Source: Pseudoalteromonas lipolytica (GTDB lineage: Bacteria > Pseudomonadota > Gammaproteobacteria > Enterobacterales > Alteromonadaceae). From it: a DNA stretch of 64,000 bases. Below the pieces are notes generated by a model. The model did not search any database. It saw only the letters and a program-made list of their open reading frames with translations, and had not been told where the DNA came from. This document shows, in pieces, positions 9,870 through 18,494 of this stretch (within the stretch, counting starts at the first letter, position 1; every line of letters begins with the position of its first letter). The DNA is taken from contig NZ_FPAZ01000005.1 in assembly GCF_900116435.1 (NCBI RefSeq), positions 245,673 to 309,672 of the forward strand. The letters run 5' to 3'. Position numbers and translations under genes: made by a program.

Positions 9870-10493
9870 ATGGTTAAACGTTGGCTCAGTCGTTATATGG
9901 CTCGCAAACAATTATTGGCAGCTGATGCCTATAAAGAACGTTACGTTGTGATAGATATGGAACTAACGGGGCTTGATCCCCGCCAACATGAAATTGTCTC
10001 GGTGGCATGGGTGATGATAGAAGACCAGTGCATTAAAATGAGTGGGGCACAGCACATAATTAATAAAGACGTACAGAGCCTAGAGCAAAGCCCTATTTAT
10101 CACGGCATTGCCAAGCAAGATATCGATAGCGGTGAAAGCCTTGAAGCAATTCTTGCTAAGCTTCACCAACACGTTGATGACTGTATTTTAGTTTTTCATA
10201 ACGCGACGCTTGATTGGGGGTTTTTAAAACAAGCGTGCCGTAAACTAGGCTTAGAAGCTAAAGCGCGGTTAATTCTTGATACGTTCGTTATTGAAAAAAA
10301 GCGTCTCCATCAGCAAGGCCATGAAATAGGCCACGATGACCTAACATTAAGCGAGTGCCGTAAACGCTATGGCTTACCTCATTACAGCTCTCACCATGCT
10401 TTAACCGATGCCATGGCCACCGCCGAGCTTTTTTTAGCGCAGTGTCATCAAATCAGTCGGGGTAAAGCCTTAAAAGTGGGGGAGTTGCTGTAA
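9870..10493 (+). CDS. DnaQ-like 3'-5' exonuclease (DEDDh)
   Basis: 207 residues. The three exonuclease motifs are visible: IDMELTGLD (Exo I, D and E), FHNATLDWGFL (Exo II, D) and HHALTDAMAT (Exo III, H and D), giving a complete DEDDh active site. It resembles DNA polymerase III epsilon-like nucleases without the polymerase-binding tail, so it is a free-standing exonuclease. GAGGAT six to eleven bases upstream and overlap-like spacing (9 bases) with the CBS/DUF294 gene indicate co-transcription. The substrate is unknown. Confidence 0.85.
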   Translation: MVKRWLSRYMARKQLLAADAYKERYVVIDMELTGLDPRQHEIVSVAWVMIEDQCIKMSGAQHIINKDVQSLEQSPIYHGIAKQDIDSGESLEAILAKLHQHVDDCILVFHNATLDWGFLKQACRKLGLEAKARLILDTFVIEKKRLHQQGHEIGHDDLTLSECRKRYGLPHYSSHHALTDAMATAELFLAQCHQISRGKALKVGELL

Positions 10494-10536
10494 TGTGTTA
10501 TGCTCATCGCAAAGTTAGACAACAAACGGAATTGGT

Positions 10537-10998
10537 ATGAATAAATTAGAATTAACAGTGCCGCCAATTATTCAAGTCGTGATATTCGCTGCCATAATGT
10601 GGGTGTTAGCTGACGTGTTGGCACCTTTTAGTATGACGCTTGCCGTTTTGTTACCTGTGGCAGTGATCACCGCGTTAATTGGGGTCGCTTTCTCTTTATT
10701 GGGTGTTTATGAGTTTCACTCTGCTGGCACGACGGTCGATCCGAGATTGCCTGAGGAGTCGGCAAGCCTTGTCACTCATGGAGTCTATAAAGTTAGTCGA
10801 AACCCGATGTATGTCGGTTTTTTACTTATATTAATCGGGTGGGGTATTTATTTGGGAAATATCGTAAATATTATGCTGCCTGTGGTGTTTGTCCTTTACA
10901 TGAATCGATTTCAAATAGTGCCAGAGGAGAGGTACATGCAGCAAAAGTTTGGGCATGAATATAGTGAATATAAAAAAGCAGTTCGTCGATGGATATAA
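10537..10998 (+). CDS. Isoprenylcysteine carboxyl methyltransferase (ICMT)-family membrane protein
   Basis: 153 residues with four to five hydrophobic helices. The C-terminal half carries the family signature: GVYKVSRNPMYVGFLL (SAM-binding RNPMY) and EERYMQQKFGHEYSEYK, ending RRWI. Bacterial members are widespread small methyltransferases of the inner membrane; the real substrate is unknown because bacteria do not prenylate proteins. The start ATG at 10537 follows ACGGAATTGGT. It stands alone before a 340-base intergenic stretch with tandem repeats. Confidence 0.8.
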   Translation: MNKLELTVPPIIQVVIFAAIMWVLADVLAPFSMTLAVLLPVAVITALIGVAFSLLGVYEFHSAGTTVDPRLPEESASLVTHGVYKVSRNPMYVGFLLILIGWGIYLGNIVNIMLPVVFVLYMNRFQIVPEERYMQQKFGHEYSEYKKAVRRWI

Positions 10999-11339
10999 CA
11001 ATTAAAGCTGAATAAGACTAGGGACTGCTGAAGACGGTATTTTTCAATTATCGCCACCACGACTTTACACCACTTTATTTAAGTGCTCCCTCTTATAAAA
11101 AAGAGTAAGGTCGATTACCAAAACCAGGGTCATCTAAAACATCTAAAACCACTTTATTTTATCTTGCCCTTTTATAAAAAAGTGTAAGGTCGATTACCAA
11201 AACCAGCGTCATCTAAAACACCTAAAACCACTTTATTTTAGCTTGCCCTCTTATAAAAAAGTGTAAGGTCGATTACAATACCGTCATCTAAAAGGCAGCT
11301 GTCTTTATCTGCAAGCAAATAGAGTGGATTTTCTTCTTC
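10999..11339. other. Intergenic leader region upstream of epd
   Basis: No plausible reading frame. It contains the three 79-bp repeats (annotated separately) and then about 45 bases of leader with only a weak ribosome binding site before the epd ATG. It presumably contains the epd operon promoter. Confidence 0.5.
11070..11293. repeat. Three tandem 79-bp direct repeats
   Basis: Copies begin at 11070, 11149 and 11228, an exact 79-base period; the third copy ends at 11293 with a ~13-base internal deletion. Every copy carries CCACTTTATTT, then TTATAAAAAAG, then GTAAGGTCGATTAC and a final TCATCTAAAA. The right half is almost invariant; the left part of copy 1 differs from copies 2 and 3. Each copy can form short AT-rich hairpins between CACTTT and AAAAGTG. 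The whole array lies within 270 bases upstream of the glycolytic operon. Confidence 0.95.
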
Positions 11340-12356
11340 ATGGCAATCAAACTTGCAATCAATGGTTTTGGTCGTATTGGGCGTAATATTGTCCGAGCCC
11401 TTTATGAATCAGGGCTTGAAGATCAAATCAAAATTGTCGCTATTAACGAATTAGCTGACCCTAAGGGCATTGCCCATCTCCTTAAGTACGATACATCCCA
11501 CGGTCGTTTTTCGTTTCCTGTTAATTTAGGTGAAGATACGCTAACAGTCGCAGGTGACTCTATTGCGCTATTTGCCGAAGAGAATCCGGCAGAATTGCCC
11601 TGGCAAACCCTTGATGTCGATGTTGTACTTGAATGCACGGGTGTTTATCACTCGCGTGAACATGCTAAGTTACATTTAAATGCAGGGGCTAAAAAAGTAC
11701 TTTTTTCGCAACCTGCAGATGCCGACGTTGATGCAACCATTGTGTATGGTATCAACGACGATGAATTAAAAGCAGCGCATACAATTGTTTCTAATGGCTC
11801 ATGTACAACTAACTGTATTGTGCCTGTGATTAAAGTATTAGATGATGCATTTTCTATTGAATCTGGGGCAATCACGACAATTCATGCCTCGATGCATGAT
11901 CAACAAGTGATCGACGCTTATCATCACGATTTACGTCGTACCCGTGCGGCAAGCCAGTCTATTATTCCTGTGGATACAAAACTTGCCCGTGGTATCGAAC
12001 GTATTTTACCTAAGTTTCATGGCCGCTTTGAAGCCATTGCCGTGCGTGTACCGACGATTAACGTCACCGCGATGGACTTAAGCGTCACGGTAAACACTGA
12101 TGTTGATTTAGCCGACGTTAATCAAGCACTTAAGTTAGCAGCAAAAGATCGCCTTGAAGGGATTTTAAGTTACACTGAAGAGCCGCTGGTGTCGGTAGAT
12201 TTTAATCATGACTCACATTCTTGTATCATAGATGGCACTCAGACACGTGTTAGTCATAAACGACTGATAAAGTTGTTAGTGTGGTGCGATAATGAGTGGG
12301 GATTTGCGAATCGTATGCTCGATACAGCGCGTGCGATGATGGCTGTAAGCCAATAA
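11340..12356 (+). CDS. epd: Erythrose-4-phosphate dehydrogenase
   Basis: 338 residues of the glyceraldehyde-3-phosphate dehydrogenase family: N-terminal NAD-binding NGFGRIGRN, catalytic Cys in NGSCTTNC, and the C-terminal [14 protein letters not shown]. The segments [19 protein letters not shown] and [17 protein letters not shown] match Epd rather than GapA, in which the equivalent loop differs. Epd oxidises erythrose-4-phosphate to 4-phosphoerythronate, the entry to pyridoxal phosphate synthesis. The order epd-pgk-fba is the classic gammaproteobacterial arrangement, with pgk 41 bases downstream. The tandem repeats upstream may influence its expression. Whether it also works on glyceraldehyde-3-phosphate cannot be judged from sequence. 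Confidence 0.9.
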   Translation: MAIKLAINGFGRIGRNIVRALYESGLEDQIKIVAINELADPKGIAHLLKYDTSHGRFSFPVNLGEDTLTVAGDSIALFAEENPAELPWQTLDVDVVLECTGVYHSREHAKLHLNAGAKKVLFSQPADADVDATIVYGINDDELKAAHTIVSNGSCTTNCIVPVIKVLDDAFSIESGAITTIHASMHDQQVIDAYHHDLRRTRAASQSIIPVDTKLARGIERILPKFHGRFEAIAVRVPTINVTAMDLSVTVNTDVDLADVNQALKLAAKDRLEGILSYTEEPLVSVDFNHDSHSCIIDGTQTRVSHKRLIKLLVWCDNEWGFANRMLDTARAMMAVSQ

Positions 12357-12397
12357 CTTATAACTATAATTTAGTATCGTTAACAAAGGAGAAGTCC

Positions 12398-13573
12398 ATG
12401 TCGGTCATTAAAATGGCAGATTTAGATTTAAACGGCAAACGCGTGTTAATTCGTGAAGATTTAAATGTGCCTGTAAAAGAAGGTAAAGTGACCTCTGATG
12501 CACGTATTCGTGCAGCATTACCTACCATTAAATTAGCGTTAGAAAAAGGCGCAAAAGTAATGGTGATGTCACACCTTGGCCGCCCTACGGAAGGGGAATA
12601 TGATGAAGCGTTTTCACTCGCCCCTGTCGTTAATTATTTAAATGATGCGCTTGAGCAAACGGTTCGTCTTGAAAAAGATTACCTTGATGGCGTTGACGTG
12701 GCAGATAATGAAGTGGTTGTTTTTGAAAACGTACGTTTTAACGTAGGTGAAAAGAAAAATGATGAAGCATTATCTAAAAAGCTAGCTGCATTATGTGATG
12801 TTTACGTGATGGATGCATTTGGTACGGCTCACCGTGCACAAGCATCAACGCACGGTGTTGGTTTATTTGCCGATGTAGCGTGTGCAGGCCCACTTTTAGC
12901 CGCAGAGCTAGACGCTTTGGGTAAAGCGCTTGATAACCCTGCGCGTCCTTTAGTGGCTATCGTTGGTGGCTCTAAAGTGTCGACTAAGTTAACCGTACTT
13001 GATTCACTATCAACAGTGGTTGATCAACTTGTTACGGGTGGAGGTATTGCAAATACTTTCATCGCAGCAGCTGGTCACCCTGTAGGCAAGTCTTTATTTG
13101 AAGCTGACTTAATTGACGAAGCAAATAAATTAAGTGCCGCTGCAAAAGCAAATAATGGTGAAATTCCAGTGCCAACTGATGTTGTTGTTGGTAATGAGTT
13201 CTCAGAATCGGCTGTTGCGACATTGAAAGATGTGAATGAAGTAACCGATGAAGATATGATTTTCGATATTGGCCCAGATACAGCGAAACAGCTTGCAGAT
13301 ATTATTGCAAAAGCAGGCACGGTTGTGTGGAATGGTCCAGTTGGCGTATTTGAATTTGACCAATTTGGTAATGGCACGCGTGCGATTGCTGAAGCTATCG
13401 CAAATTCAAGCGCATTCTCAATTGCGGGCGGCGGTGATACGCTTGCTGCGATTGATAAATACGGCATTGCCGATAAAGTGTCTTACATTTCAACAGGTGG
13501 TGGTGCTTTCCTTGAATTTTTAGAAGGGAAAAAATTACCAGCAGTTGCTATGCTAGAAGAGCGTGCTAAGTAA
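12398..13573 (+). CDS. pgk: Phosphoglycerate kinase
   Basis: 391 residues, normal length. Catalyses ATP formation from 1,3-bisphosphoglycerate in glycolysis and the reverse in gluconeogenesis. Visible family motifs: [12 protein letters not shown] near the N-terminus, [22 protein letters not shown] (nucleotide domain) and the C-terminal GGGDTLAA and [13 protein letters not shown]. The ATG at 12398 is chosen because AAAGGAGA lies just upstream and the product then begins [17 protein letters not shown]; the frame is open further upstream but only overlaps epd. Second gene of the epd-pgk-fba cluster. Confidence 0.95.
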   Translation: MSVIKMADLDLNGKRVLIREDLNVPVKEGKVTSDARIRAALPTIKLALEKGAKVMVMSHLGRPTEGEYDEAFSLAPVVNYLNDALEQTVRLEKDYLDGVDVADNEVVVFENVRFNVGEKKNDEALSKKLAALCDVYVMDAFGTAHRAQASTHGVGLFADVACAGPLLAAELDALGKALDNPARPLVAIVGGSKVSTKLTVLDSLSTVVDQLVTGGGIANTFIAAAGHPVGKSLFEADLIDEANKLSAAAKANNGEIPVPTDVVVGNEFSESAVATLKDVNEVTDEDMIFDIGPDTAKQLADIIAKAGTVVWNGPVGVFEFDQFGNGTRAIAEAIANSSAFSIAGGGDTLAAIDKYGIADKVSYISTGGGAFLEFLEGKKLPAVAMLEERAK

Positions 13574-13617
13574 TTAGTACGAACACCAGCGTGGTTATTT
13601 AATTACGCTGGTTTGGC

Positions 13618-13660
13618 TGTTTATAAAATACCTCTCACCCTTATTTTATAGACAGTTTTT
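13618..13660 (+). terminator. Hairpin plus T5 between pgk and fba
   Basis: CTGTTTATAAAAT (13618-13630) pairs with ATTTTATAGACAG (13643-13655) with one G-T pair, followed by TTTTT to 13660. A second smaller hairpin, ACCAGCGT/ACGCTGGT, lies at 13585-13612. The AT-rich stem suggests a leaky terminator or attenuator inside the glycolytic cluster. Confidence 0.45.
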
Positions 13661-13766
13661 GCGGTAAGCGATGGCTTCTCGTGATGCAGTGATGCATCAA
13701 AAAATAATTTATCCGTTCAAACTAGATGGTAGGAAACTACTGTCGATACAATTTGGAGAATACCAA

Positions 13767-14831
13767 ATGGCTTTAATCAGTATGCGACAACTTCTTGATC
13801 ATGCAGCTGAACATGGTTATGGCGTACCAGCGTTTAACGTTAATAACCAAGAGCAAATGCGTGCAATTATGGAAGCAGCTGACAAAACTAACAGCCCAGT
13901 GATCGTACAAGGCTCAGCTGGCGCACGTGCATATGCTGGTGCCCCTTTTATTCGTCATATGATTTTAGCAGCTGTTGAAGAATGGCCACATATCCCTGTC
14001 GTTATGCACCAAGACCACGGTACGTCACCTGGTGTGTGTCAACGTTCTATTCAATTAGGCTTTTCATCAGTCATGATGGATGGTTCATTGATGTCTGATG
14101 GTAAAACACCTTCAAGCTATGAGTACAACGTAGAAGTTACTCGTCAAACAGTTGAAATGGCGCACGCGTGTGGCGTATCAGTTGAAGGCGAGCTAGGTGT
14201 ACTCGGTTCTCTTGAAACTGGTGAAGCGGGTGAAGAAGATGGCGTAGGCGCAGAAGGCAAGCTTACAACAGATCAAATGCTAACAGATCCTGAAGAAGCG
14301 GCTGACTTCGTTCGTAAAACTCACGTTGATGCACTGGCAATTGCGTGTGGTACATCACATGGTGCATACAAGTTCACGCGTCCACCAACAGACGATATTT
14401 TAGCGATTGATCGCATCAAAGAAATTCACGCGCGTATTCCTAACACGCACTTAGTTATGCATGGTTCGTCTTCAGTGCCGCAAGAATGGTTAGAAGTAAT
14501 TAACCAATACGGTGGTGAGATCCCTGAAACTTATGGTGTGCCAGTTGAGCAGATCATCGAAGGTATCAAGTATGGCGTGCGTAAGGTGAATATCGATACC
14601 GATTTACGTTTAGCATCAACAGGTGCCATTCGTCGTCATCTTGCACTAAACCCTGCGAATTTCGATCCGCGTAAATATTTAGCTGAAGCAACGAAAGCGA
14701 TGACAGAAATTTGTGTTGCTCGCTACGAAGCATTTGGCACAGCAGGTCAAGCAGGTAAGATCAAACCTATCTCATTAGATGATATGCACCTGAAATACTT
14801 ATCAGGTGAACTTGATCCTAAAATCAAGTAA
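13767..14831 (+). CDS. fba: Class II fructose-bisphosphate aldolase
   Basis: 354 residues. Zn-dependent aldolase interconverting fructose-1,6-bisphosphate with two triose phosphates. HQDHGTSPG carries the zinc-binding and catalytic His/Asp region, [12 protein letters not shown] a second zinc ligand, and [17 protein letters not shown] and [11 protein letters not shown] the remaining conserved blocks. The length and GLY-rich [15 protein letters not shown] loop fit the Calvin-cycle-type class IIA/B subgroup found beside pgk. The start ATG at 13767 has TTTGGAGAA upstream and gives [19 protein letters not shown]; an in-frame extension to 13671 lacks a good binding site and family similarity. A strong terminator ends the cluster. 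Confidence 0.95.
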   Translation: MALISMRQLLDHAAEHGYGVPAFNVNNQEQMRAIMEAADKTNSPVIVQGSAGARAYAGAPFIRHMILAAVEEWPHIPVVMHQDHGTSPGVCQRSIQLGFSSVMMDGSLMSDGKTPSSYEYNVEVTRQTVEMAHACGVSVEGELGVLGSLETGEAGEEDGVGAEGKLTTDQMLTDPEEAADFVRKTHVDALAIACGTSHGAYKFTRPPTDDILAIDRIKEIHARIPNTHLVMHGSSSVPQEWLEVINQYGGEIPETYGVPVEQIIEGIKYGVRKVNIDTDLRLASTGAIRRHLALNPANFDPRKYLAEATKAMTEICVARYEAFGTAGQAGKIKPISLDDMHLKYLSGELDPKIK

Positions 14832-14844
14832 TTGATATTAATAT

Positions 14845-14873
14845 AAAAAACCGGCTTTAATGGCCGGTTTTTT
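14845..14873 (+). terminator. Rho-independent terminator after fba
   Basis: AAAAAACCGGC (14845-14855) pairs with GCCGGTTTTTT (14863-14873) around a 7-base loop; the T run is part of the right arm. Confidence 0.9.
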
Positions 14874-14881
14874 ATTGCCTC

Positions 14882-15136
14882 GATCTTAACGGATCAGTGT
14901 TTTACTTACTGTTTATTTTAAGATCATTGTTTTACTAACCATAAATAGCACGGATCATTATTTTACTAGTTTTAGGATGATCATTGCCTATTTTTGTTTA
15001 ACTTTTAAACAAGCGGGTAACGTGTTGAGCATTAAATCAAAGAGTTAGTAGACTAACTTAGTAAGATCATGATCCGAAATAGATCGGCTTGGTAAAAATC
15101 TGATCCTGACTTGCTGAAGTTAGTAGATCAGTGATC
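14882..15136. repeat. GATC-dense region with three spaced direct repeats upstream of the porin
   Basis: Eleven GATC tetranucleotides lie in 255 bases, at 14882, 14892, 14922, 14953, 14979, 15065, 15071, 15082, 15102, 15126 and 15133; about one would be expected. Three near-identical 15-mers of the form GATCANTRTTTTACT start at 14892, 14922 and 14953, about three helical turns apart. A second pair, TGATCYGAAAT, lies at 15070 and 15132. This fills the 398-base gap between fba and the porin, which has no other feature I can support. Confidence 0.85.
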
Positions 15137-15229
15137 TGAAATGTTTATCTTAAATATACTGTTTAGAACTTGACCAATATGGCTTTATGTTCGATTTTTA
15201 AGTTATTGCTTACATTAAGGATCGCTACC

Positions 15230-16180
15230 ATGAAAAAAACCGCCATTATGTTTTCGAGCTTTGCAATGTGCCTACTTTCTTTTAATAGTGTTGCTGAAGC
15301 CGTTGATATATATGGTCGGGCGCATTTAGGGGTTGCCAATAGTGACACCAATGAAGGAAGTAAAACATCAGTTGAAAGCTACAGCTCGCGGATTGGAATT
15401 AAAGGCAGCGGTGAAATAAGTGAGGGTCTGAAAGCGGTTTATAAGTTTGAGTTTGCTGTAAATGCAGCAGATCAAGATAGCGATGGTAAAACCGAAGAAA
15501 ATATCTCTGCGCGTAATCAGTATGTCGGTTTACAAGGCAGTTATGGTCAAATTGTTTTAGGCCGTCATGATACTGCCCTTAAAATATCACAAGGCAAGAT
15601 TGACCAAATGAATGACTTTAATGGGGACGTTAAAGCGTTGTTTAATGGTGAAAATCGTTTAGGTGATGTCGTACATTACAGCTCACCAATAGTCGGAAAC
15701 TTACAATTTGTTGTGACGTATATTGCTGAAGACAATTCAAAGCAAGATGATGAAACAGGCATCTCTGCTGCCTTTATATACGGTGATAGCAAACTTAAAA
15801 ACACACCTTATTTTGTAAGTGTTGCACATGACAGTCAGGTTGCGGGTTACGACATCACGCGGTTTACTGCACAAAGCAAAATAGGTGATCTTGTGGTTGG
15901 GGGCATGTATCAACAAAGTGAAAAAGTATCAGGCTCAGATACTGAAGGTGGTTTTTTGCTTAGTGCCTCTTATAAAATTGATAAGTATAAGTTACTTGCT
16001 CAATATCAAGACTCAGAAGGAGACTTTGGTAAATTAAAAGACTCTGGCACCGGAACATCGGTCGGCGTTGAGAGAAGCCTTTCGAAACAAGCACGTATGT
16101 ATATGTGGTATACGCAGTTTTCTCTCGATAATAAAGCTGACGAAGATCACCTTGCTGTAACATTAAGGTATGACTTTTAA
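15230..16180 (+). CDS. Outer-membrane general porin (Gram-negative porin family)
   Basis: 316 residues. A signal peptide (MKKTAIMFSSFAMCLLSF.., cleavage after AEA near residue 24) is followed by VDIYGRAHLG, the standard first strand of trimeric porins. Alternating amphipathic beta strands, a GRHDTALK motif (loop 3 region) and a C-terminal ALTVTLRYDF-like end with terminal Phe support an outer-membrane barrel. The sequence ends TLRYDF. ATG 15230 is chosen for its signal peptide and the AAGGA at 15217. It directly precedes phoB-phoR-pstS, so a PhoE-like role in phosphate uptake is possible, but I see no convincing PHO box in front of it; the GATC-rich strip lies there instead. Confidence 0.85.
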   Translation: MKKTAIMFSSFAMCLLSFNSVAEAVDIYGRAHLGVANSDTNEGSKTSVESYSSRIGIKGSGEISEGLKAVYKFEFAVNAADQDSDGKTEENISARNQYVGLQGSYGQIVLGRHDTALKISQGKIDQMNDFNGDVKALFNGENRLGDVVHYSSPIVGNLQFVVTYIAEDNSKQDDETGISAAFIYGDSKLKNTPYFVSVAHDSQVAGYDITRFTAQSKIGDLVVGGMYQQSEKVSGSDTEGGFLLSASYKIDKYKLLAQYQDSEGDFGKLKDSGTGTSVGVERSLSKQARMYMWYTQFSLDNKADEDHLAVTLRYDF

Positions 16181-16262
16181 GGTGTAAAAAAGCATATTTA
16201 AGCGGAAAACCATTCATTTTTACTGAGTTTTTTTGGTGCTTTTTGAATTACTCGTTAGACTT

Positions 16263-16288
16263 TCATAAAAATGTCATACTTAGTCATA
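16263..16288 (+). promoter_or_regulatory. PHO-box-like repeats upstream of phoB
   Basis: TCAT occurs at 16263, 16274 and 16284 (spacing 11 and 10) within TTTCATAAAAATGTCATACT and the adjoining TAGTCATAAT, the phased pattern of PhoB half-sites. It lies 40-65 bases before phoB and suggests autoregulation. Confidence 0.5.
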
Positions 16289-16327
16289 ATAATGAAACCA
16301 GTTCGCTAACGAAAGAGATAAATTGGA

Positions 16328-17017
16328 ATGTCACGTAAAGTACTAGTCGTCGATGACGAAGCGCCTATCAGAGAGATGCTGGTTTTTGTTTTAGAGCAAA
16401 ATGGTTTTCAAGCAATTGAAGCCGAAGATTATGATTCTGCAATTGAAGCAATGGTTGAGCCATACCCGGATATGGTTTTATTAGACTGGATGCTACCCGG
16501 TGGAAGCGGAATTCAGATTGCGAAGAAATTTAAGCAAAGCGAATATACACGTCAAATCCCTATTATTATGCTAACAGCCCGCGGTGAAGAAGAAGATAAA
16601 GTACGCGGTCTTGAAGTGGGTGCTGATGATTATGTTACTAAACCATTTTCGCCAAAAGAATTAATGGCCCGTATTAAAGCGGTTATCCGCCGTGTATCGC
16701 CGACTTCACTCGAAGAGGCTATTGAAGTACATGGTTTACGCCTTGACCCTATTTCACATCGTGTCACCTCTGAGGGAAGCGAATTAGATATGGGACCTAC
16801 TGAATTTAGACTACTGCATTTTTTCATGACTCACCCTGAACGTGTTTACAGCCGTGAACAATTACTTGATCATGTATGGGGAACAAACGTTTACGTTGAA
16901 GACCGTACTGTTGATGTACATATTCGTCGTTTACGTAAAGCGATAGCACCCCTTGGACATGACAGGCTCGTACAAACTGTGCGTGGTGCAGGTTATCGTT
17001 TTTCAAGTAAATTATAA
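16328..17017 (+). CDS. phoB: Phosphate regulon response regulator PhoB
   Basis: 229 residues. N-terminal receiver with the acidic pocket DDEAP, acceptor Asp in VLLDWMLPG (~residue 53) and the conserved Thr/Lys ([15 protein letters not shown]). C-terminal OmpR-type winged helix with [12 protein letters not shown] and [13 protein letters not shown]. This is the typical PhoB sequence, which binds PHO boxes when phosphorylated by PhoR under phosphate limitation. phoR follows after 54 bases. PHO-like repeats precede it. Confidence 0.95.
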   Translation: MSRKVLVVDDEAPIREMLVFVLEQNGFQAIEAEDYDSAIEAMVEPYPDMVLLDWMLPGGSGIQIAKKFKQSEYTRQIPIIMLTARGEEEDKVRGLEVGADDYVTKPFSPKELMARIKAVIRRVSPTSLEEAIEVHGLRLDPISHRVTSEGSELDMGPTEFRLLHFFMTHPERVYSREQLLDHVWGTNVYVEDRTVDVHIRRLRKAIAPLGHDRLVQTVRGAGYRFSSKL

Positions 17018-17071
17018 GTGCGTTGGCTGACTATATTCAGCTAATTTACATTCTTAAGGTAAAGTGAGTGT

Positions 17072-18403
17072 ATGTATCGAGTAGTCAATAAACAGGCGTT
17101 AGCAAAACGCCTGTTTATGTATTTCTTACCTTTGTTATTAGTTGGCGTGCTTGTAGGTGCGCCATTTTTGCTTTTATTTTTAGGCTCCTTTGCACTACTG
17201 ATTTGGCATTATCATCAACTCTATCGCCTTAGTGATTGGCTCCTTAATCAGCGTAGCTTCAACCCACCTGAAGGTGAGGGAGCTTGGGAGCAAGTTTTTG
17301 AAGGGATCTACCATTTACAGCATCGTAATCGTAAAAAGCGTAATGAACTGGCTGATTTAATTCGCCGTTTTCGTGATGGTGCAGAGGCGGTACCTGATGC
17401 GGTTGTGGTGTTGCAAAAAGATCTGAGTATTATTTGGTGTAATCAACTCGCGCTTAAAGTATTGGGCTTACAATGGCCAACGGATCATGGACAGCGACTC
17501 GATAACCTTATTCGTGATCCTAAATTTGCTAAGTATATGCACCAAGCCAGTTTTGATGAGCCACTGGAGCTTGATGGTGGTCACAGTTATGAACAAATAC
17601 TCGAGTTTAGGGTCATGCCCTATGCAAGCTCGCAGTTAATGATGGTTGTTCGTGATGTCACGCGACTAAAGCAATTAGAGCAAATGCGTAAAGACTTTGT
17701 GGCCAATGTATCACACGAATTGAGAACACCACTTACGGTCGTGACTGGTTATTTAGAAATGCTTGATGGCGATAACATGCCACCGCCAAGTATGTGGAAT
17801 AAAGCGCAAACAACGATGCTCGAACAATGCAAACGCATGGACAGTCTAGTAAACCAACTCTTGTCATTGTCTCGCATTGAAGGCGCTCGCCGTCAAGACA
17901 ACGACAAGCCTGTGAATGTGCCAAAGTTACTCACCTATATTCACACAGAAGCACAATCGCTGAATCAAGATAAAGGCCATGAGCTTATTTTTAATGTCGA
18001 TAGCCATTTAGATATTAAAGGTGCTGAGGATGAGTTACGCAGTGCATTTTCTAATTTGGTATTTAACGCCATTCATTACACTAAGCCTGGCGGTAAAATT
18101 GTGGTCGATTGGCAGCTTAAAAATAATCAGGCTGCGTTTAGTGTCACTGATAACGGTGATGGTATTGCCAGCGAACATATTAATCGCCTAACAGAGCGTT
18201 TTTATCGAGTAGATAAAGCACGTAGTCGCACAACGGGTGGCTCTGGCTTAGGTTTAGCGATAACAAAACATGTACTTACACGTCACGATAGTCATTTGAA
18301 TATTAAGAGTAAAGTTGGTGAAGGATCGACATTTTCGTTTGCCTTTAGCAGCGATAAAGTCGTTCGCTTACCAGACTCTTTAGAAATTAATGCAAAGTCA
18401 TAA
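17072..18403 (+). CDS. phoR: Phosphate regulon sensor histidine kinase PhoR
   Basis: 443 residues. Two adjacent hydrophobic segments at ~15-50 with almost no periplasmic loop, a charged linker, a PAS domain (~95-200), HisKA with the phosphoacceptor His in NVSHELRTPL (~residue 216), and a HATPase with FRVDKARSR and GGSGLGLAI. The lack of a periplasmic sensor is characteristic of PhoR, which monitors phosphate through the Pst transporter and PhoU. Co-directional with phoB. Confidence 0.95.
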   Translation: MYRVVNKQALAKRLFMYFLPLLLVGVLVGAPFLLLFLGSFALLIWHYHQLYRLSDWLLNQRSFNPPEGEGAWEQVFEGIYHLQHRNRKKRNELADLIRRFRDGAEAVPDAVVVLQKDLSIIWCNQLALKVLGLQWPTDHGQRLDNLIRDPKFAKYMHQASFDEPLELDGGHSYEQILEFRVMPYASSQLMMVVRDVTRLKQLEQMRKDFVANVSHELRTPLTVVTGYLEMLDGDNMPPPSMWNKAQTTMLEQCKRMDSLVNQLLSLSRIEGARRQDNDKPVNVPKLLTYIHTEAQSLNQDKGHELIFNVDSHLDIKGAEDELRSAFSNLVFNAIHYTKPGGKIVVDWQLKNNQAAFSVTDNGDGIASEHINRLTERFYRVDKARSRTTGGSGLGLAITKHVLTRHDSHLNIKSKVGEGSTFSFAFSSDKVVRLPDSLEINAKS

Positions 18404-18405
18404 AA

Positions 18406-18438
18406 CTGTCATTTTAGGGTAATCTAACTGTCATCTAG
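18406..18438 (+). promoter_or_regulatory. PHO box upstream of pstS
   Basis: Two exact CTGTCAT half-sites at 18406-18412 and 18428-18434 are 22 bases apart, with a degenerate unit between, giving three 11-base PhoB units. It lies ~60-90 bases before the pstS ATG. Confidence 0.75.
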
Positions 18439-18494
18439 TGTCTTTAGAGTAGACTGCAGTTAGGAAATGGGACGAACAAATCGGAGTAACCCCT

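Noticed and set aside
11253..11277. HexR operator in the tandem repeats
   Set aside because: TGTAA and TTACA are 6 bases apart in copy 3, while the HexR motif as I recall has 5 with an AT core; copies 1 and 2 lack the outer bases.
11070..11293. CRISPR array
   Set aside because: The full 79-base unit repeats with no variable spacer of constant size between short repeats, and there are no cas genes.
12296..12397. N-terminal extension of pgk
   Set aside because: It only overlaps epd in another frame; a good ribosome binding site precedes ATG 12398.
13671..13766. N-terminal extension of fba
   Set aside because: No ribosome binding site, and aldolase similarity begins at ATG 13767.
14882..15136. 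GATC-rich region as a replication origin
   Set aside because: No TTATCCACA-type DnaA boxes and no dnaA, mnmG or replication initiator gene nearby; neighbours are fba and a porin.
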